Source of the DNA: Thermococcus sp.
GTDB taxonomy: Archaea > Methanobacteriota_B > Thermococci > Thermococcales > Thermococcaceae
Direction: 5' to 3'
Assembly (NCBI GenBank): GCA_011050175.1
Contig: DRGF01000037.1
Location: forward strand, 1-5,253
Length of the DNA: 5,253 bases
This document shows, in pieces, positions 1 through 5,253 of this stretch. The translations under genes were made by a program, and so were the position numbers. The notes beneath the pieces were generated by a model. The model was not told the origin of the DNA, ran no database searches, and worked only from the letters and a program-made list of their open reading frames with translations. Position 1 is the first letter of the stretch. Each line of letters starts with the position of its first letter.

Positions 1-1
1 A

Positions 2-937
2 TCCTGGACGGGATTCAAGGTCATGACGGCAACGGCCGGGCCAGGTTTCAGCCTTATGCAGGAAAACCTCGGCTACGCGGTAATGACCGAGACCCCGCTC
101 GTCCTGGTCGATGTGCAGAGGAGTGGCCCCTCGACCGGACAGGCCACAAAGGGGGCCCAGGGCGACTTCTTCCAGGCGAGGTGGGGAACCCACGGAGATC
201 ACCCAATCGTTGCACTTTCACCTACGAGCGGACAGGACGCATTTTGGGAGACCATAAGGGCGTTCAACATTGCCGAGAAGCTGAGAACTCCCGTTGTGGT
301 GCTCTTTGATGGAATCCTGGCCCACACGCGCGAGCTCGTGAAGATTCCCGACGTTTCCGAGGTCGAAATAACGTACCGCAAGCTTCCCCAGGATGAGGAG
401 GAGGCCAGACTCCCCTTCGGAGACCCCCACGGCGATGGAGTCCCACCGATGCCCCTCTTCGGCCACGGGTACTTCACCCACGTTACCGGTTCGACCCACA
501 AAGAGAACGGCCTGAGGGACGTCTACACGCCGGAAGTCCACGACAGGCTCGTGAGGAGGCTTCACAGGAAGATAGAGGGGAACCGCGAGGTCTACGAGAA
601 GTACGAGGAGCACTTCACCGACGACGCCGAGATACTCGTCGTCAGCTGGGGCGTAACGGCAAGGCCCGCCCTCGGGGCGGTTCTCAGGGCGAGGGAAGAG
701 GGCATAAAGGCCGGCCTCTTCGTGCCGAAGACCGTTCACCCGTTCCCTGGAGAGAAGATGAGGGAACTCGGAAGGAAAGTCAGGGCCATACTCGTTCCGG
801 AAATGAACCTCGGCCAGATGATCCTCGAAGTCCAGCGCCACGTCAACGACGATGTCATCCTCAAGGGAGTGAACAAAATCGGCGGAGTGCCTCTGACCGT
901 CGAGGAAATTCTCCGCGAGATAAGGGGTGTTGCCTGA
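2..937 (+). CDS. korA: 2-oxoacid:ferredoxin oxidoreductase alpha subunit, set 1 (5' partial)
   Basis: This is the alpha subunit of an OFOR that oxidatively decarboxylates a 2-oxoacid to acyl-CoA with ferredoxin as acceptor. The reading frame is open to the left edge, so the ATG at 23 is internal. Aligned with the downstream copy, the first visible residue matches residue 74 of a 382-residue chain, so about 73 residues are missing, including the N-terminal YPITP motif. Seen here are the MTATAGPGFSLM turn, LVLVDVQR-SGPSTG (Arg at 119-121, expected to contact the 2-oxoacid carboxylate), WGTHGDH, the loop EEEARLPFGDPHGDGVPPMP, and a C-terminal domain ending with VPEMNLGQ and KIGG. The second Gly of the usual QRGGPSTG motif is Ser here (122-124). 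The stop TGA overlaps the korB1 ATG by one base. Family assignment is secure. Naming it 2-ketoglutarate-specific rests on memory of the Pyrococcus gene order, and the substrate is uncertain. Confidence 0.93.
   Translation, partial: SWTGFKVMTATAGPGFSLMQENLGYAVMTETPLVLVDVQRSGPSTGQATKGAQGDFFQARWGTHGDHPIVALSPTSGQDAFWETIRAFNIAEKLRTPVVVLFDGILAHTRELVKIPDVSEVEITYRKLPQDEEEARLPFGDPHGDGVPPMPLFGHGYFTHVTGSTHKENGLRDVYTPEVHDRLVRRLHRKIEGNREVYEKYEEHFTDDAEILVVSWGVTARPALGAVLRAREEGIKAGLFVPKTVHPFPGEKMRELGRKVRAILVPEMNLGQMILEVQRHVNDDVILKGVNKIGGVPLTVEEILREIRGVA
375..453 (+). repeat. Near-identical tract shared with korA2 (copy 1)
   Basis: These 79 nt inside korA1 match 2898-2976 in korA2 with three mismatches by my hand alignment. 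They encode the loop RKLPQ-(D/N)-EEEARLPFGDPHGDGVPPMP. Flanking sequence of the two genes is far less similar, including at synonymous positions of equally conserved motifs. Confidence 0.75.
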
Positions 938-1791
938 TGGCCAAAGAAATCTATTCCACTTATCCCATGGTCAAATACCTCCGTAAGGAGGCCCTCCCCA
1001 CGGCTCTGTGCCCCGGCTGCGGCGGTGGAACCGTCCTCAACGCCTTTGCAAACGCGGTTGACCAGCTCAAGATAGACCCGAAGGATTTGGTCGTTGTCAG
1101 CGGAATCGGCTGTTCTGCATGGATTGCCTCGCCCTACTTCCTGGCCGATACGCTCCACACGACCCACGGGAGGGCGATAGCCTTCGCTACCGGCGTCAAG
1201 GCTGGCCTTCCCGACAAGAAGGTCGTCGTCATAAGCGGCGACGGCGACCTGGCCAGCATAGGCGGCAACCACCTGCTCCACGCCGCGAGGAGGAACATCG
1301 ACATAACGGTAATCCTCGTCAACAACTTCATCTACGGAATGACCGGCGGACAGGTCGCCCCGACGACGCCCTTCGGCGCCAAGACCACCACAAGCCCGTA
1401 CAGGAACATAGAACACCCGCTCAATATTTCTGAGACGATAGCGGCGGCAGGGGCAAGCTACGTGGCGAGGTGGACTACGGCCCACGTCTACCAGCTTATT
1501 GAGAGCATCAAGAAGGCCCTTCAGGTCAAGGGCTTCTCGCTCGTCGAGGTTGTCTCCCAGTGCCCCATCCAGTTTGGAAGGAGGAACCAGATGAAGAATC
1601 CCGCTGAGATGCTCCGCTGGTTCCTGAAGAACAGCGTCCCGGTCAGCAAGGCAAAGAACATGTCTCCGGAAGAGCTTGAGGGCAAGTTCGTCATCGGCGA
1701 GTTCGTCAGCAGGCAGAGGCCCGAGTTCACTGAGGAGATTAACAAGCTGATTGACGAAGTCCAAGAGAATTTTGGCCTTAAGGGGGAGTGA
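937..1791 (+). CDS. korB: 2-oxoacid:ferredoxin oxidoreductase beta subunit, set 1 (TPP-binding)
   Basis: This 284-residue protein is the thiamine diphosphate-binding beta subunit. Cys25 and Cys28 (CPGC), Cys59 (GIGCS) and Cys209 (QCPI) match the four ligands of the proximal [4Fe-4S] cluster in OFOR beta chains. GDGD at 101-104 followed by NN at 129-130 is the Mg-TPP motif, and YGMTGGQ (133-139) follows it. HTTHGR at 74-79 is also a family hallmark. The residue three after Cys59 is Trp62, where the 2-oxoglutarate-using Sulfolobus enzyme has Lys49, so the distal end of the substrate pocket is unusual. The C-terminal block, AKNMSPEELEGK then VIGEF, is shared with the second beta gene. The start is the ATG in TGATG, one base inside the korA1 stop, with GGGGTG at 924-929 as Shine-Dalgarno site. 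Length is normal for a short archaeal beta chain. The function call is firm; the substrate is not known from sequence. Confidence 0.96.
   Translation: MAKEIYSTYPMVKYLRKEALPTALCPGCGGGTVLNAFANAVDQLKIDPKDLVVVSGIGCSAWIASPYFLADTLHTTHGRAIAFATGVKAGLPDKKVVVISGDGDLASIGGNHLLHAARRNIDITVILVNNFIYGMTGGQVAPTTPFGAKTTTSPYRNIEHPLNISETIAAAGASYVARWTTAHVYQLIESIKKALQVKGFSLVEVVSQCPIQFGRRNQMKNPAEMLRWFLKNSVPVSKAKNMSPEELEGKFVIGEFVSRQRPEFTEEINKLIDEVQENFGLKGE
1782..1791 (+). promoter_or_regulatory. Shine-Dalgarno site deciding the korC1 start
   Basis: The stretch GGGGGAGTGA lies at the end of korB1. It resembles the archaeal anti-SD complement GGAGGTGA and ends 5 nt before the GTG at 1797. The other in-frame GTG, at 1788, sits inside this stretch and has no well-spaced site of its own. 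This favours 1797 as the start. No ATG is available in this frame nearby. Confidence 0.55.
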
Positions 1792-1796
1792 GAGCC

Positions 1797-2309
1797 GTGC
1801 AGATTAGGTTGGCTGGCATAGGCGGCCAGGGTGTCGTCCTGGCCGGTGTCATCCTCGGGGAGGCCGCCGCCATAGAGGGGCTGAACGTCCTCCAGACGCA
1901 GGATTACAGCTCCGCGAGCAGGGGCGGCCACTCGATTGCGGATGTCATAATTTCAAAGGAGCCGATTTACGACGTCATGGTCACCAGGGCTGATGTCCTC
2001 GTCGCGCTTCACCAGCTCGGTTACGATACCGTCAAAAATGAGCTGAGGAAGGATGGGCTGCTAATTATAGACACCGACCTTGTCAAGCCAGATAGGGAAT
2101 ACGTTGGTGCCCCTTTCACGCGCATAGCCGAGGAGAGCACAGGGCTCGCTCTGACCGTCAATATGGTCGCCCTCGGCTATCTGGTCGCAAAAACTGGGGT
2201 TGTGAAGAAGGAAAACGTGGAGGAGGCCATAAGGAGGCGTGTCCCGAAGGGGACCGAGGAGATAAACATCAAAGCTTTTAGGGCGGGCTATGAGGAGGGA
2301 TTAAAATGA
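1797..2309 (+). CDS. korC: 2-oxoacid:ferredoxin oxidoreductase gamma subunit, set 1
   Basis: This 170-residue gamma subunit belongs to the pyruvate/ketoisovalerate oxidoreductase catalytic-domain family, which packs on the alpha-beta core and helps form the CoA and active-site channel. It begins MQIRLAGIGGQG, the family's usual N-terminal strand plus GxGGQG loop (residues 7-12). SRGG at 41-44 and the C-terminal AEESTGLALTVNM and PKGTEEIN blocks are also typical. The loop before RGG reads YSSASRGG instead of the common YGPESRGG. I chose the GTG at 1797 because of the Shine-Dalgarno spacing and because the protein then starts right at the conserved strand. A GTG at 1788 overlapping the korB1 stop would add three residues (173 in all) and cannot be excluded. 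The TGA overlaps the korA2 ATG by four bases (ATGA), so translation is probably coupled. No frameshift or truncation is seen. Confidence 0.92.
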   Translation: MQIRLAGIGGQGVVLAGVILGEAAAIEGLNVLQTQDYSSASRGGHSIADVIISKEPIYDVMVTRADVLVALHQLGYDTVKNELRKDGLLIIDTDLVKPDREYVGAPFTRIAEESTGLALTVNMVALGYLVAKTGVVKKENVEEAIRRRVPKGTEEINIKAFRAGYEEGLK

Positions 2310-3454
2310 GGTACCCGTTTCCGGTTGGTAGGTCCGACTTTATTCAGGGTGATGAGGCGATAGCAAGGGCGGCAATCTTAGCTGGCTGCCGCTTCTACGC
2401 CGGCTATCCGATAACCCCCGCAAGTGAAATATTCGAAGCGATGGCGCTCTACATGCCACTCGTCGATGGCGTAAGCATACAGATGGAGGACGAGATAGCA
2501 AGCATAGCCGCAATAATAGGTGCATCGTGGGCCGGTGCAAAGGCCATGACCGCGACGAGCGGCCCCGGCTTCTCACTCATGATGGAGAACCTCGGCTACG
2601 CGATAATGACCGAGACTCCACTCGTCCTGGTCGATGTCCAGCGCGGCGGCCCCTCAACCGGCCAGCCGACGCTTGCTGCGCAGGGCGACATAATGCAGGC
2701 GATATGGGGAACCCACGGCGACCATTCGCTGATAGTCCTCAGCCCCGCAACCGTCCAGGAAGCCTTCGACTTCACCATCAGGGCCTTCAACCTGGCCGAA
2801 AAGTACAGGACGCCAGTGGTTCTTCTCACAGACGCCGAGATAGCCCACATGCGTGAGCGCGTCTACATCCCCAATCCCGAGGAGGTAGAGATTGTAAACC
2901 GCAAGCTTCCCCAGAATGAGGAGGAGGCCAGGCTCCCCTTCGGAGACCCCCACGGCGACGGAGTCCCACCGATGCCGATATTTGGAAAGGGCTACCGCAC
3001 CTACGTAACAGGCCTAACCCACGACGAGCGCGGAAGGCCCAAGACCGTTGATGCCGAAGTCCATGAGAGGCTCATCAGGAGGATAATCGAGAAGCTGGAG
3101 CGCAACAAGGAGAATATCATAAGTTACGAAACATACGCGCTTGACGATGCCGAGATAGCGATAGTAAGCACCGGTATAGTCTCCCGCTCGGCCGTCAGAG
3201 CCGTAAAGATACTCCGCGAGAAGGGTGTTAAAGCGGGCCTGCTCAAGCTCAACACACTCTGGCCATTCGACTTCAACATGATTGAGGAGCTCGCCGAGCA
3301 GGTGAAGAAGATATACGTTCCGGAGATGAACCTCGGACAGCTCTACCACCTAGTCAAGGAGGGGGCGAACGGAAAGGCCGAAGTCGAGCTGATGCCGAAG
3401 ATAGGCGGCGAGGTTCACACCCCGATGGAGATAGTTGAGAGGGTGGTGGGTTGA
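2306..3454 (+). CDS. korA: 2-oxoacid:ferredoxin oxidoreductase alpha subunit, set 2
   Basis: This complete 382-residue alpha subunit is a paralogue of korA1. The N-terminal domain carries GDEAIARAAILAGC and then YAGYPITPASE (31-41), the YPITP motif whose Thr contacts the substrate in OFOR structures. It continues with Glu61, Asp62 and Glu63 (the acidic segment expected near the TPP pyrimidine ring), MTATSGPGFSLM (81-92), the intact carboxylate-binding motif QRGGPSTGQPT (112-122) and WGTHGDH (134-140). The C-terminal domain holds STGIVSRSA (288-296) and VPEMNLGQ (338-345). The start is the ATG at 2306, which overlaps the korC1 stop as ATGA and follows the strong Shine-Dalgarno site GAGGAGGGA at 2292-2300. 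No upstream alternative exists, and the protein begins just before the conserved domain. The gene abuts korB2 directly. Gene order suggests the 'XOR' paralogue of Pyrococcus, but the beta subunit pocket looks more 2-oxoglutarate-like, so the substrate is left open. Confidence 0.96.
   Translation: MRYPFPVGRSDFIQGDEAIARAAILAGCRFYAGYPITPASEIFEAMALYMPLVDGVSIQMEDEIASIAAIIGASWAGAKAMTATSGPGFSLMMENLGYAIMTETPLVLVDVQRGGPSTGQPTLAAQGDIMQAIWGTHGDHSLIVLSPATVQEAFDFTIRAFNLAEKYRTPVVLLTDAEIAHMRERVYIPNPEEVEIVNRKLPQNEEEARLPFGDPHGDGVPPMPIFGKGYRTYVTGLTHDERGRPKTVDAEVHERLIRRIIEKLERNKENIISYETYALDDAEIAIVSTGIVSRSAVRAVKILREKGVKAGLLKLNTLWPFDFNMIEELAEQVKKIYVPEMNLGQLYHLVKEGANGKAEVELMPKIGGEVHTPMEIVERVVG
2898..2976 (+). repeat. 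Near-identical tract shared with korA1 (copy 2)
   Basis: This is the partner of the tract at 375-453. Shared codon choices include CGC for Arg, CTT for Leu and CCA for Pro, which are not fixed by the amino acid sequence. Only AGA/AGG and GAT/GAC differ synonymously, plus one Asp/Asn replacement. Confidence 0.75.
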
Positions 3455-4300
3455 ATGTACCTGAAATCCGCTTATGAAATCCGCGACAAATACCTTAGAA
3501 AGGACATGCTCCCGACGATATTCTGTCCGGGCTGTGGAATAGGCTCTGCCCTTCAGTACACGCTCCGCGCGATAGACGACCTCGGCCTCAACCAGGACGA
3601 GATAGTCTGGGTCAGCGGAATCGGCTGTTCCTCCCGTGTTCCGGGCTTCGTCAACTTCGATGGACTGCACACGACCCACGGAAGGGCCTTAGCTTTCGCC
3701 ACGGGCATAAAGCTCGCCAATCCCGACCTCAAGATAATCGCCTTCATGGGCGATGGTGACGCTGCAGCCATAGGAGGAAACCACTTCATCCACGCCATAA
3801 GAAGGAACCTCGACGTCACGGTGATACTCATCAACAACTTCACCTATGGAATGACGGGCGGACAGGTCGCCCCGACGGCCCTCAAGGGACTGCGCGGAAC
3901 GACGGCCCCCTACGGCCAGTTCGAGAACCCCTTCGACATAGCCGACCTTGCGGTCTCTGCCGGAGCCAACTACGTGGCCAGGTGGAGCGTCTTCAACTAT
4001 CTCCAGGGAATCAACAGCATAAAGAAGGCCCTCAGCAAGGAGGGCTTCACTCTGGTGGAGTTCCTCTCACCGTGCCCCATAAGCTTCGGAAGGAGGAACA
4101 GGATGAAGACCTCCCCGGAGCTTCTCCGCTGGTACCAGAAGATAACTGTCCCGCTCGCGAAGGCCAAGAACATGCCGCCGGAAGAGCTCGAAGGCAAGAT
4201 AGTCATCGGCGAGTTCGCCGACAGGGACAGGCCCGGCCTCGTGAGGGAGTACGAGGCATACAAGAAGCGTGCCAAAAAGATGATGGGGTGGGAAGAATGA
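3455..4300 (+). CDS. korB: 2-oxoacid:ferredoxin oxidoreductase beta subunit, set 2 (TPP-binding)
   Basis: This 281-residue beta subunit is a paralogue of korB1. The four cluster ligands are Cys24 and Cys27 (CPGC), Cys58 (GIGCSSR) and Cys207 (PCPI). The TPP motif is GDGD at 99-102 with NN at 127-128, followed by YGMTGGQVAPT (131-141). HTTHGR is at 72-77. The residue three after Cys58 is Arg61, a basic side chain at the position where Sulfolobus OFOR has Lys49, which governs acceptance of 2-oxoglutarate. The local sequence CSSRVPGFVNFDG also resembles bacterial KorB (CSSR/CSGR-P). This points to a dicarboxylic 2-oxoacid substrate, an inference only. The ATG follows the korA2 TGA with no gap, and G-rich GGTGGTGGG (3442-3450) lies just upstream. 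The C-terminal AKNMPPEELEGK and VIGEF blocks match korB1, which supports a duplication within this lineage rather than two separate acquisitions. Confidence 0.96.
   Translation: MYLKSAYEIRDKYLRKDMLPTIFCPGCGIGSALQYTLRAIDDLGLNQDEIVWVSGIGCSSRVPGFVNFDGLHTTHGRALAFATGIKLANPDLKIIAFMGDGDAAAIGGNHFIHAIRRNLDVTVILINNFTYGMTGGQVAPTALKGLRGTTAPYGQFENPFDIADLAVSAGANYVARWSVFNYLQGINSIKKALSKEGFTLVEFLSPCPISFGRRNRMKTSPELLRWYQKITVPLAKAKNMPPEELEGKIVIGEFADRDRPGLVREYEAYKKRAKKMMGWEE
4285..4292 (+). promoter_or_regulatory. Shine-Dalgarno site deciding the korC2 start
   Basis: GGGGTGGG lies 4 nt before the ATG at 4297. The korC2 reading frame stays open far upstream, to an ATG at 3982 inside korB2, but that extension is only the out-of-frame shadow of korB2. 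This site, together with the family N-terminus beginning at 4297, fixes the true start. Confidence 0.6.
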
Positions 4301-4857
4301 GGAAGGAGATCCTCTTTAGCGGCTTTGGAGGCCAGGGAGTTATACTCGCTAGCGTCATCCTTGGCAGGGCCGCCGCCGTTTACGAGAACCTCTACGCGGT
4401 TCAGACCCAGACCTACGGGCCGGAGTCAAGGGGAGGAGCGAGCAAGGCAGAGGTTGTCATCAGCGACGAGCCGATAGACTACCCCAAGGCCCTCAAGCCA
4501 GACTGCGCGGTGTTCTTCTCCCAGGAGGCATACAACAAGTACCTCCGCACGGTGAGGGAAGGCGCAAAGGTAATAGTCGAGAGCGACCTCGTGCCGCACC
4601 GCGATGAGGAGTTCGAGAAGAAGCTGAAGGTTTACGCTCTCCCCCTGACCGGGATAGCCGAGGAAACGACCGGCCTCAGCCTCACCATGAACATCCTCAC
4701 CCTCGGAGTCCTCACCGCCTGGACGGAGGTTGTGAGTAGGGAAGCCATAGAGAAAGCAGTCCTGGACGCCGTGCCGAAGGGGACCGAGGAAATAAACCTC
4801 AGGGCACTTCACAAGGGATTCGAGCTTGGAGAAAAGGCCCGGACCGAGGGGCTTTGA
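4297..4857 (+). CDS. korC: 2-oxoacid:ferredoxin oxidoreductase gamma subunit, set 2
   Basis: This 186-residue gamma subunit is the last gene of the operon. It begins [14 protein letters not shown], with the GxGGQG loop at residues 9-14, and has the canonical [17 protein letters not shown] segment (38-54). The C-terminal [12 protein letters not shown] (121-132) and PKGTEEIN (160-167) blocks match korC1. It is 16 residues longer than korC1, partly from an extended C-terminal tail (EKARTEGL). Its YGPESRGG loop is the form common in the wider OFOR family, unlike korC1. The start is the ATG at 4297, overlapping the korB2 stop as ATGA, with a Shine-Dalgarno site at 4285-4292. No ferredoxin-like delta gene follows, so the set 2 enzyme must either borrow the delta subunit of set 1, presumably encoded to the left of the window, or pass electrons directly from the beta cluster. 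Family assignment is firm. Confidence 0.95.
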   Translation: MRKEILFSGFGGQGVILASVILGRAAAVYENLYAVQTQTYGPESRGGASKAEVVISDEPIDYPKALKPDCAVFFSQEAYNKYLRTVREGAKVIVESDLVPHRDEEFEKKLKVYALPLTGIAEETTGLSLTMNILTLGVLTAWTEVVSREAIEKAVLDAVPKGTEEINLRALHKGFELGEKARTEGL

Positions 4858-4872
4858 CCCCATTTCGTTTCC

Positions 4873-4886
4873 CAAAAACTTTTATC
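4873..4886 (+). promoter_or_regulatory. Archaeal BRE/TATA promoter of the DUF192 gene
   Basis: CAAAAA followed by CTTTTATC (4879-4886) resembles the purine-rich BRE plus TATA box of Thermococcales promoters. The box centre, near 4882/4883, is about 27 nt before the ATG at 4910. Transcription would therefore begin at or within a few bases of the start codon (A4907 or A4910 are the nearby purines), giving a leaderless or nearly leaderless mRNA. The box is not a perfect TTTATATA, so strength is uncertain. Confidence 0.6.
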
Positions 4887-4909
4887 AACAATCTTTTCTA
4901 TCTCTTACC

Positions 4910-5253
4910 ATGCTCATCAACGAGACCAAAGGCAGGACATGGCACGGGAGAGTCAAACTTGCCGACAGTTTCTTCAAACGATTTAGGGGGTTAATGCTCG
5001 TCAGAAACATTGACTACGCACTTGTTTTTACACTTCCAGCCGAGACGAGGGCCAACGCCTCAATCCATATGTTCTTCATGTTGAGCGACATAGACGTCAT
5101 CTGGCTCGACTCCGCGAGGCGGGTGGTGGACTTCAAAACCGCCAGAAGATGGCGGCTCTACTCCCCGAAAGGGCCGGCCAAGTACGTAATCGAGGGGCCG
5201 GTGGGGCTGATAAAAACGCTCGACGTTGAGGAGGGCGACCTGATAAACTGGAC
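4910..5253 (+). CDS. DUF192 family protein (3' partial)
   Basis: The frame is open from this ATG to the right edge (114 codons plus two bases). The protein resembles the DUF192 family (Pfam PF02643), small proteins of unknown biochemical role found in archaea and bacteria. The family pattern is visible: RFRGLML at 24-30, a buried ALVFTLP strand (37-43), [17 protein letters not shown] (51-67, the counterpart of the W-M-x-N-T ... DIIFLD block in bacteria), RVVD at 71-74, then [16 protein letters not shown] (85-100) and EEGDLINW (107-114). Family lengths suggest little more than the C-terminal tail is missing. There is no signal peptide or transmembrane segment, so it is likely cytoplasmic, unlike many bacterial members that are exported. 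No Shine-Dalgarno site precedes the ATG, consistent with the leaderless promoter 27 nt upstream. It looks transcribed separately from the OFOR operon, and no functional link is implied. Confidence 0.85.
   Translation, partial: MLINETKGRTWHGRVKLADSFFKRFRGLMLVRNIDYALVFTLPAETRANASIHMFFMLSDIDVIWLDSARRVVDFKTARRWRLYSPKGPAKYVIEGPVGLIKTLDVEEGDLINW

Larger units (their letters stand above)
2..4857 (+). other. Six-gene OFOR operon made of two tandem alpha-beta-gamma sets
   Basis: The genes lie in the order A1-B1-C1-A2-B2-C2 on one strand. The junctions are a 1-nt overlap (937), a 5-nt gap or 3-nt overlap depending on the korC1 start, a 4-nt ATGA overlap (2306-2309), an exact abutment (3454/3455) and a 4-nt ATGA overlap (4297-4300). 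There is no room for an internal terminator or intergenic promoter, so one transcript entering from the left is expected. Each subunit in set 1 has its best visible relative in the same position of set 2, so the arrangement looks like a block duplication followed by divergence. The left end of the operon is outside the window. Confidence 0.85.

Noticed and set aside
23..25. ATG at 23 as the true start of korA1
   Set aside because: The frame is open to the left edge and the residues before it (SWTGFKV) align with the middle of korA2 (SWAGAKA), so the gene is cut by the window.
218..841. Minus-strand open frame of 207 codons opposite korA1
   Set aside because: It is a mirror of korA1 codon structure with no recognisable domain and no start signals.
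736..1764. Minus-strand open frame of 342 codons spanning the korA1-korB1 junction
   Set aside because: It lies wholly opposite two well-supported genes, its translation resembles no family I recognise, and long antisense frames are common opposite G+C-rich codons. No promoter or Shine-Dalgarno site supports it.
2271..2283. Possible internal promoter (AAAGCTTTTA) about 30 nt before korA2
   Set aside because: The spacing is suggestive, but the box is followed by GGG, lies in coding sequence encoding KAF, and korA2 already has a strong Shine-Dalgarno site and an overlapping start.
3982..4296. In-frame upstream extension of korC2 inside korB2
   Set aside because: The added 105 residues are the frame-shifted reading of korB2. 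Family homology and the Shine-Dalgarno site put the start at 4297.
4858..4909. Terminator for the OFOR operon
   Set aside because: The gap is T-rich (TTT, TTT, TTTT runs) and archaeal termination can use T tracts, but no run longer than four and no hairpin was seen, and the same bases form the DUF192 promoter.
1..5253. tRNA, rRNA, CRISPR array, insertion sequence or a new defence-type system
   Set aside because: The window is almost fully occupied by recognised metabolic genes. No direct or inverted repeat arrays, transposase or RNA gene were seen.

Overview
The window looks like chromosomal DNA of a hyperthermophilic archaeon of the order Thermococcales, most likely a Thermococcus. The evidence is the gene content, tightly packed genes with G-rich Shine-Dalgarno sites, heavy use of AGG/AGA for Arg and ATA for Ile, and an archaeal-type TATA promoter that appears to drive a leaderless gene near the right edge. 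This is inferred from the sequence alone; no search was run.

Positions 2-4857 hold two consecutive alpha-beta-gamma gene sets of the 2-oxoacid:ferredoxin oxidoreductase (OFOR) superfamily, all on the + strand. Set 1 is korA1 (5' end cut by the window, 2-937), korB1 (937-1791) and korC1 (1797-2309). Set 2 is korA2 (2306-3454), korB2 (3455-4300) and korC2 (4297-4857). Every junction overlaps, abuts or has a gap of at most 5 nt, so the six genes almost certainly form one translationally coupled operon. As I recall it, Pyrococcus furiosus has a comparable cluster (about PF1767-PF1773): a four-subunit 2-ketoglutarate:ferredoxin oxidoreductase followed by a three-gene 'XOR' paralogue of unknown substrate. 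The ferredoxin-like delta subunit is not in this window and would be expected just left of position 1.

The three subunits of each set build one enzyme. Alpha supplies the pyrimidine/2-oxoacid side of the active site. Beta binds the thiamine diphosphate pyrophosphate and one [4Fe-4S] cluster. Gamma completes the CoA side. The enzyme converts a 2-oxoacid plus CoA to acyl-CoA and CO2 and reduces ferredoxin in the cytoplasm. The two sets keep all catalytic motifs but differ at active-site positions. The residue three after the third cluster Cys in beta is Trp in set 1 and Arg in set 2. The alpha 'QRGGPSTG' motif reads QRSGPSTG in set 1. The gamma 'YGPESRGG' motif reads YSSASRGG in set 1. They probably use different substrates, and set 2 has the more 2-oxoglutarate-like pocket.

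Positions 4858-4909 are a short T-rich intergenic gap holding a promoter. At 4910 a DUF192 gene starts that runs off the right edge. This is a known type of locus, not a new system. The most interesting points are the substrate divergence between the copies and a 79-nt tract of near-identity between the alpha genes that suggests gene conversion.
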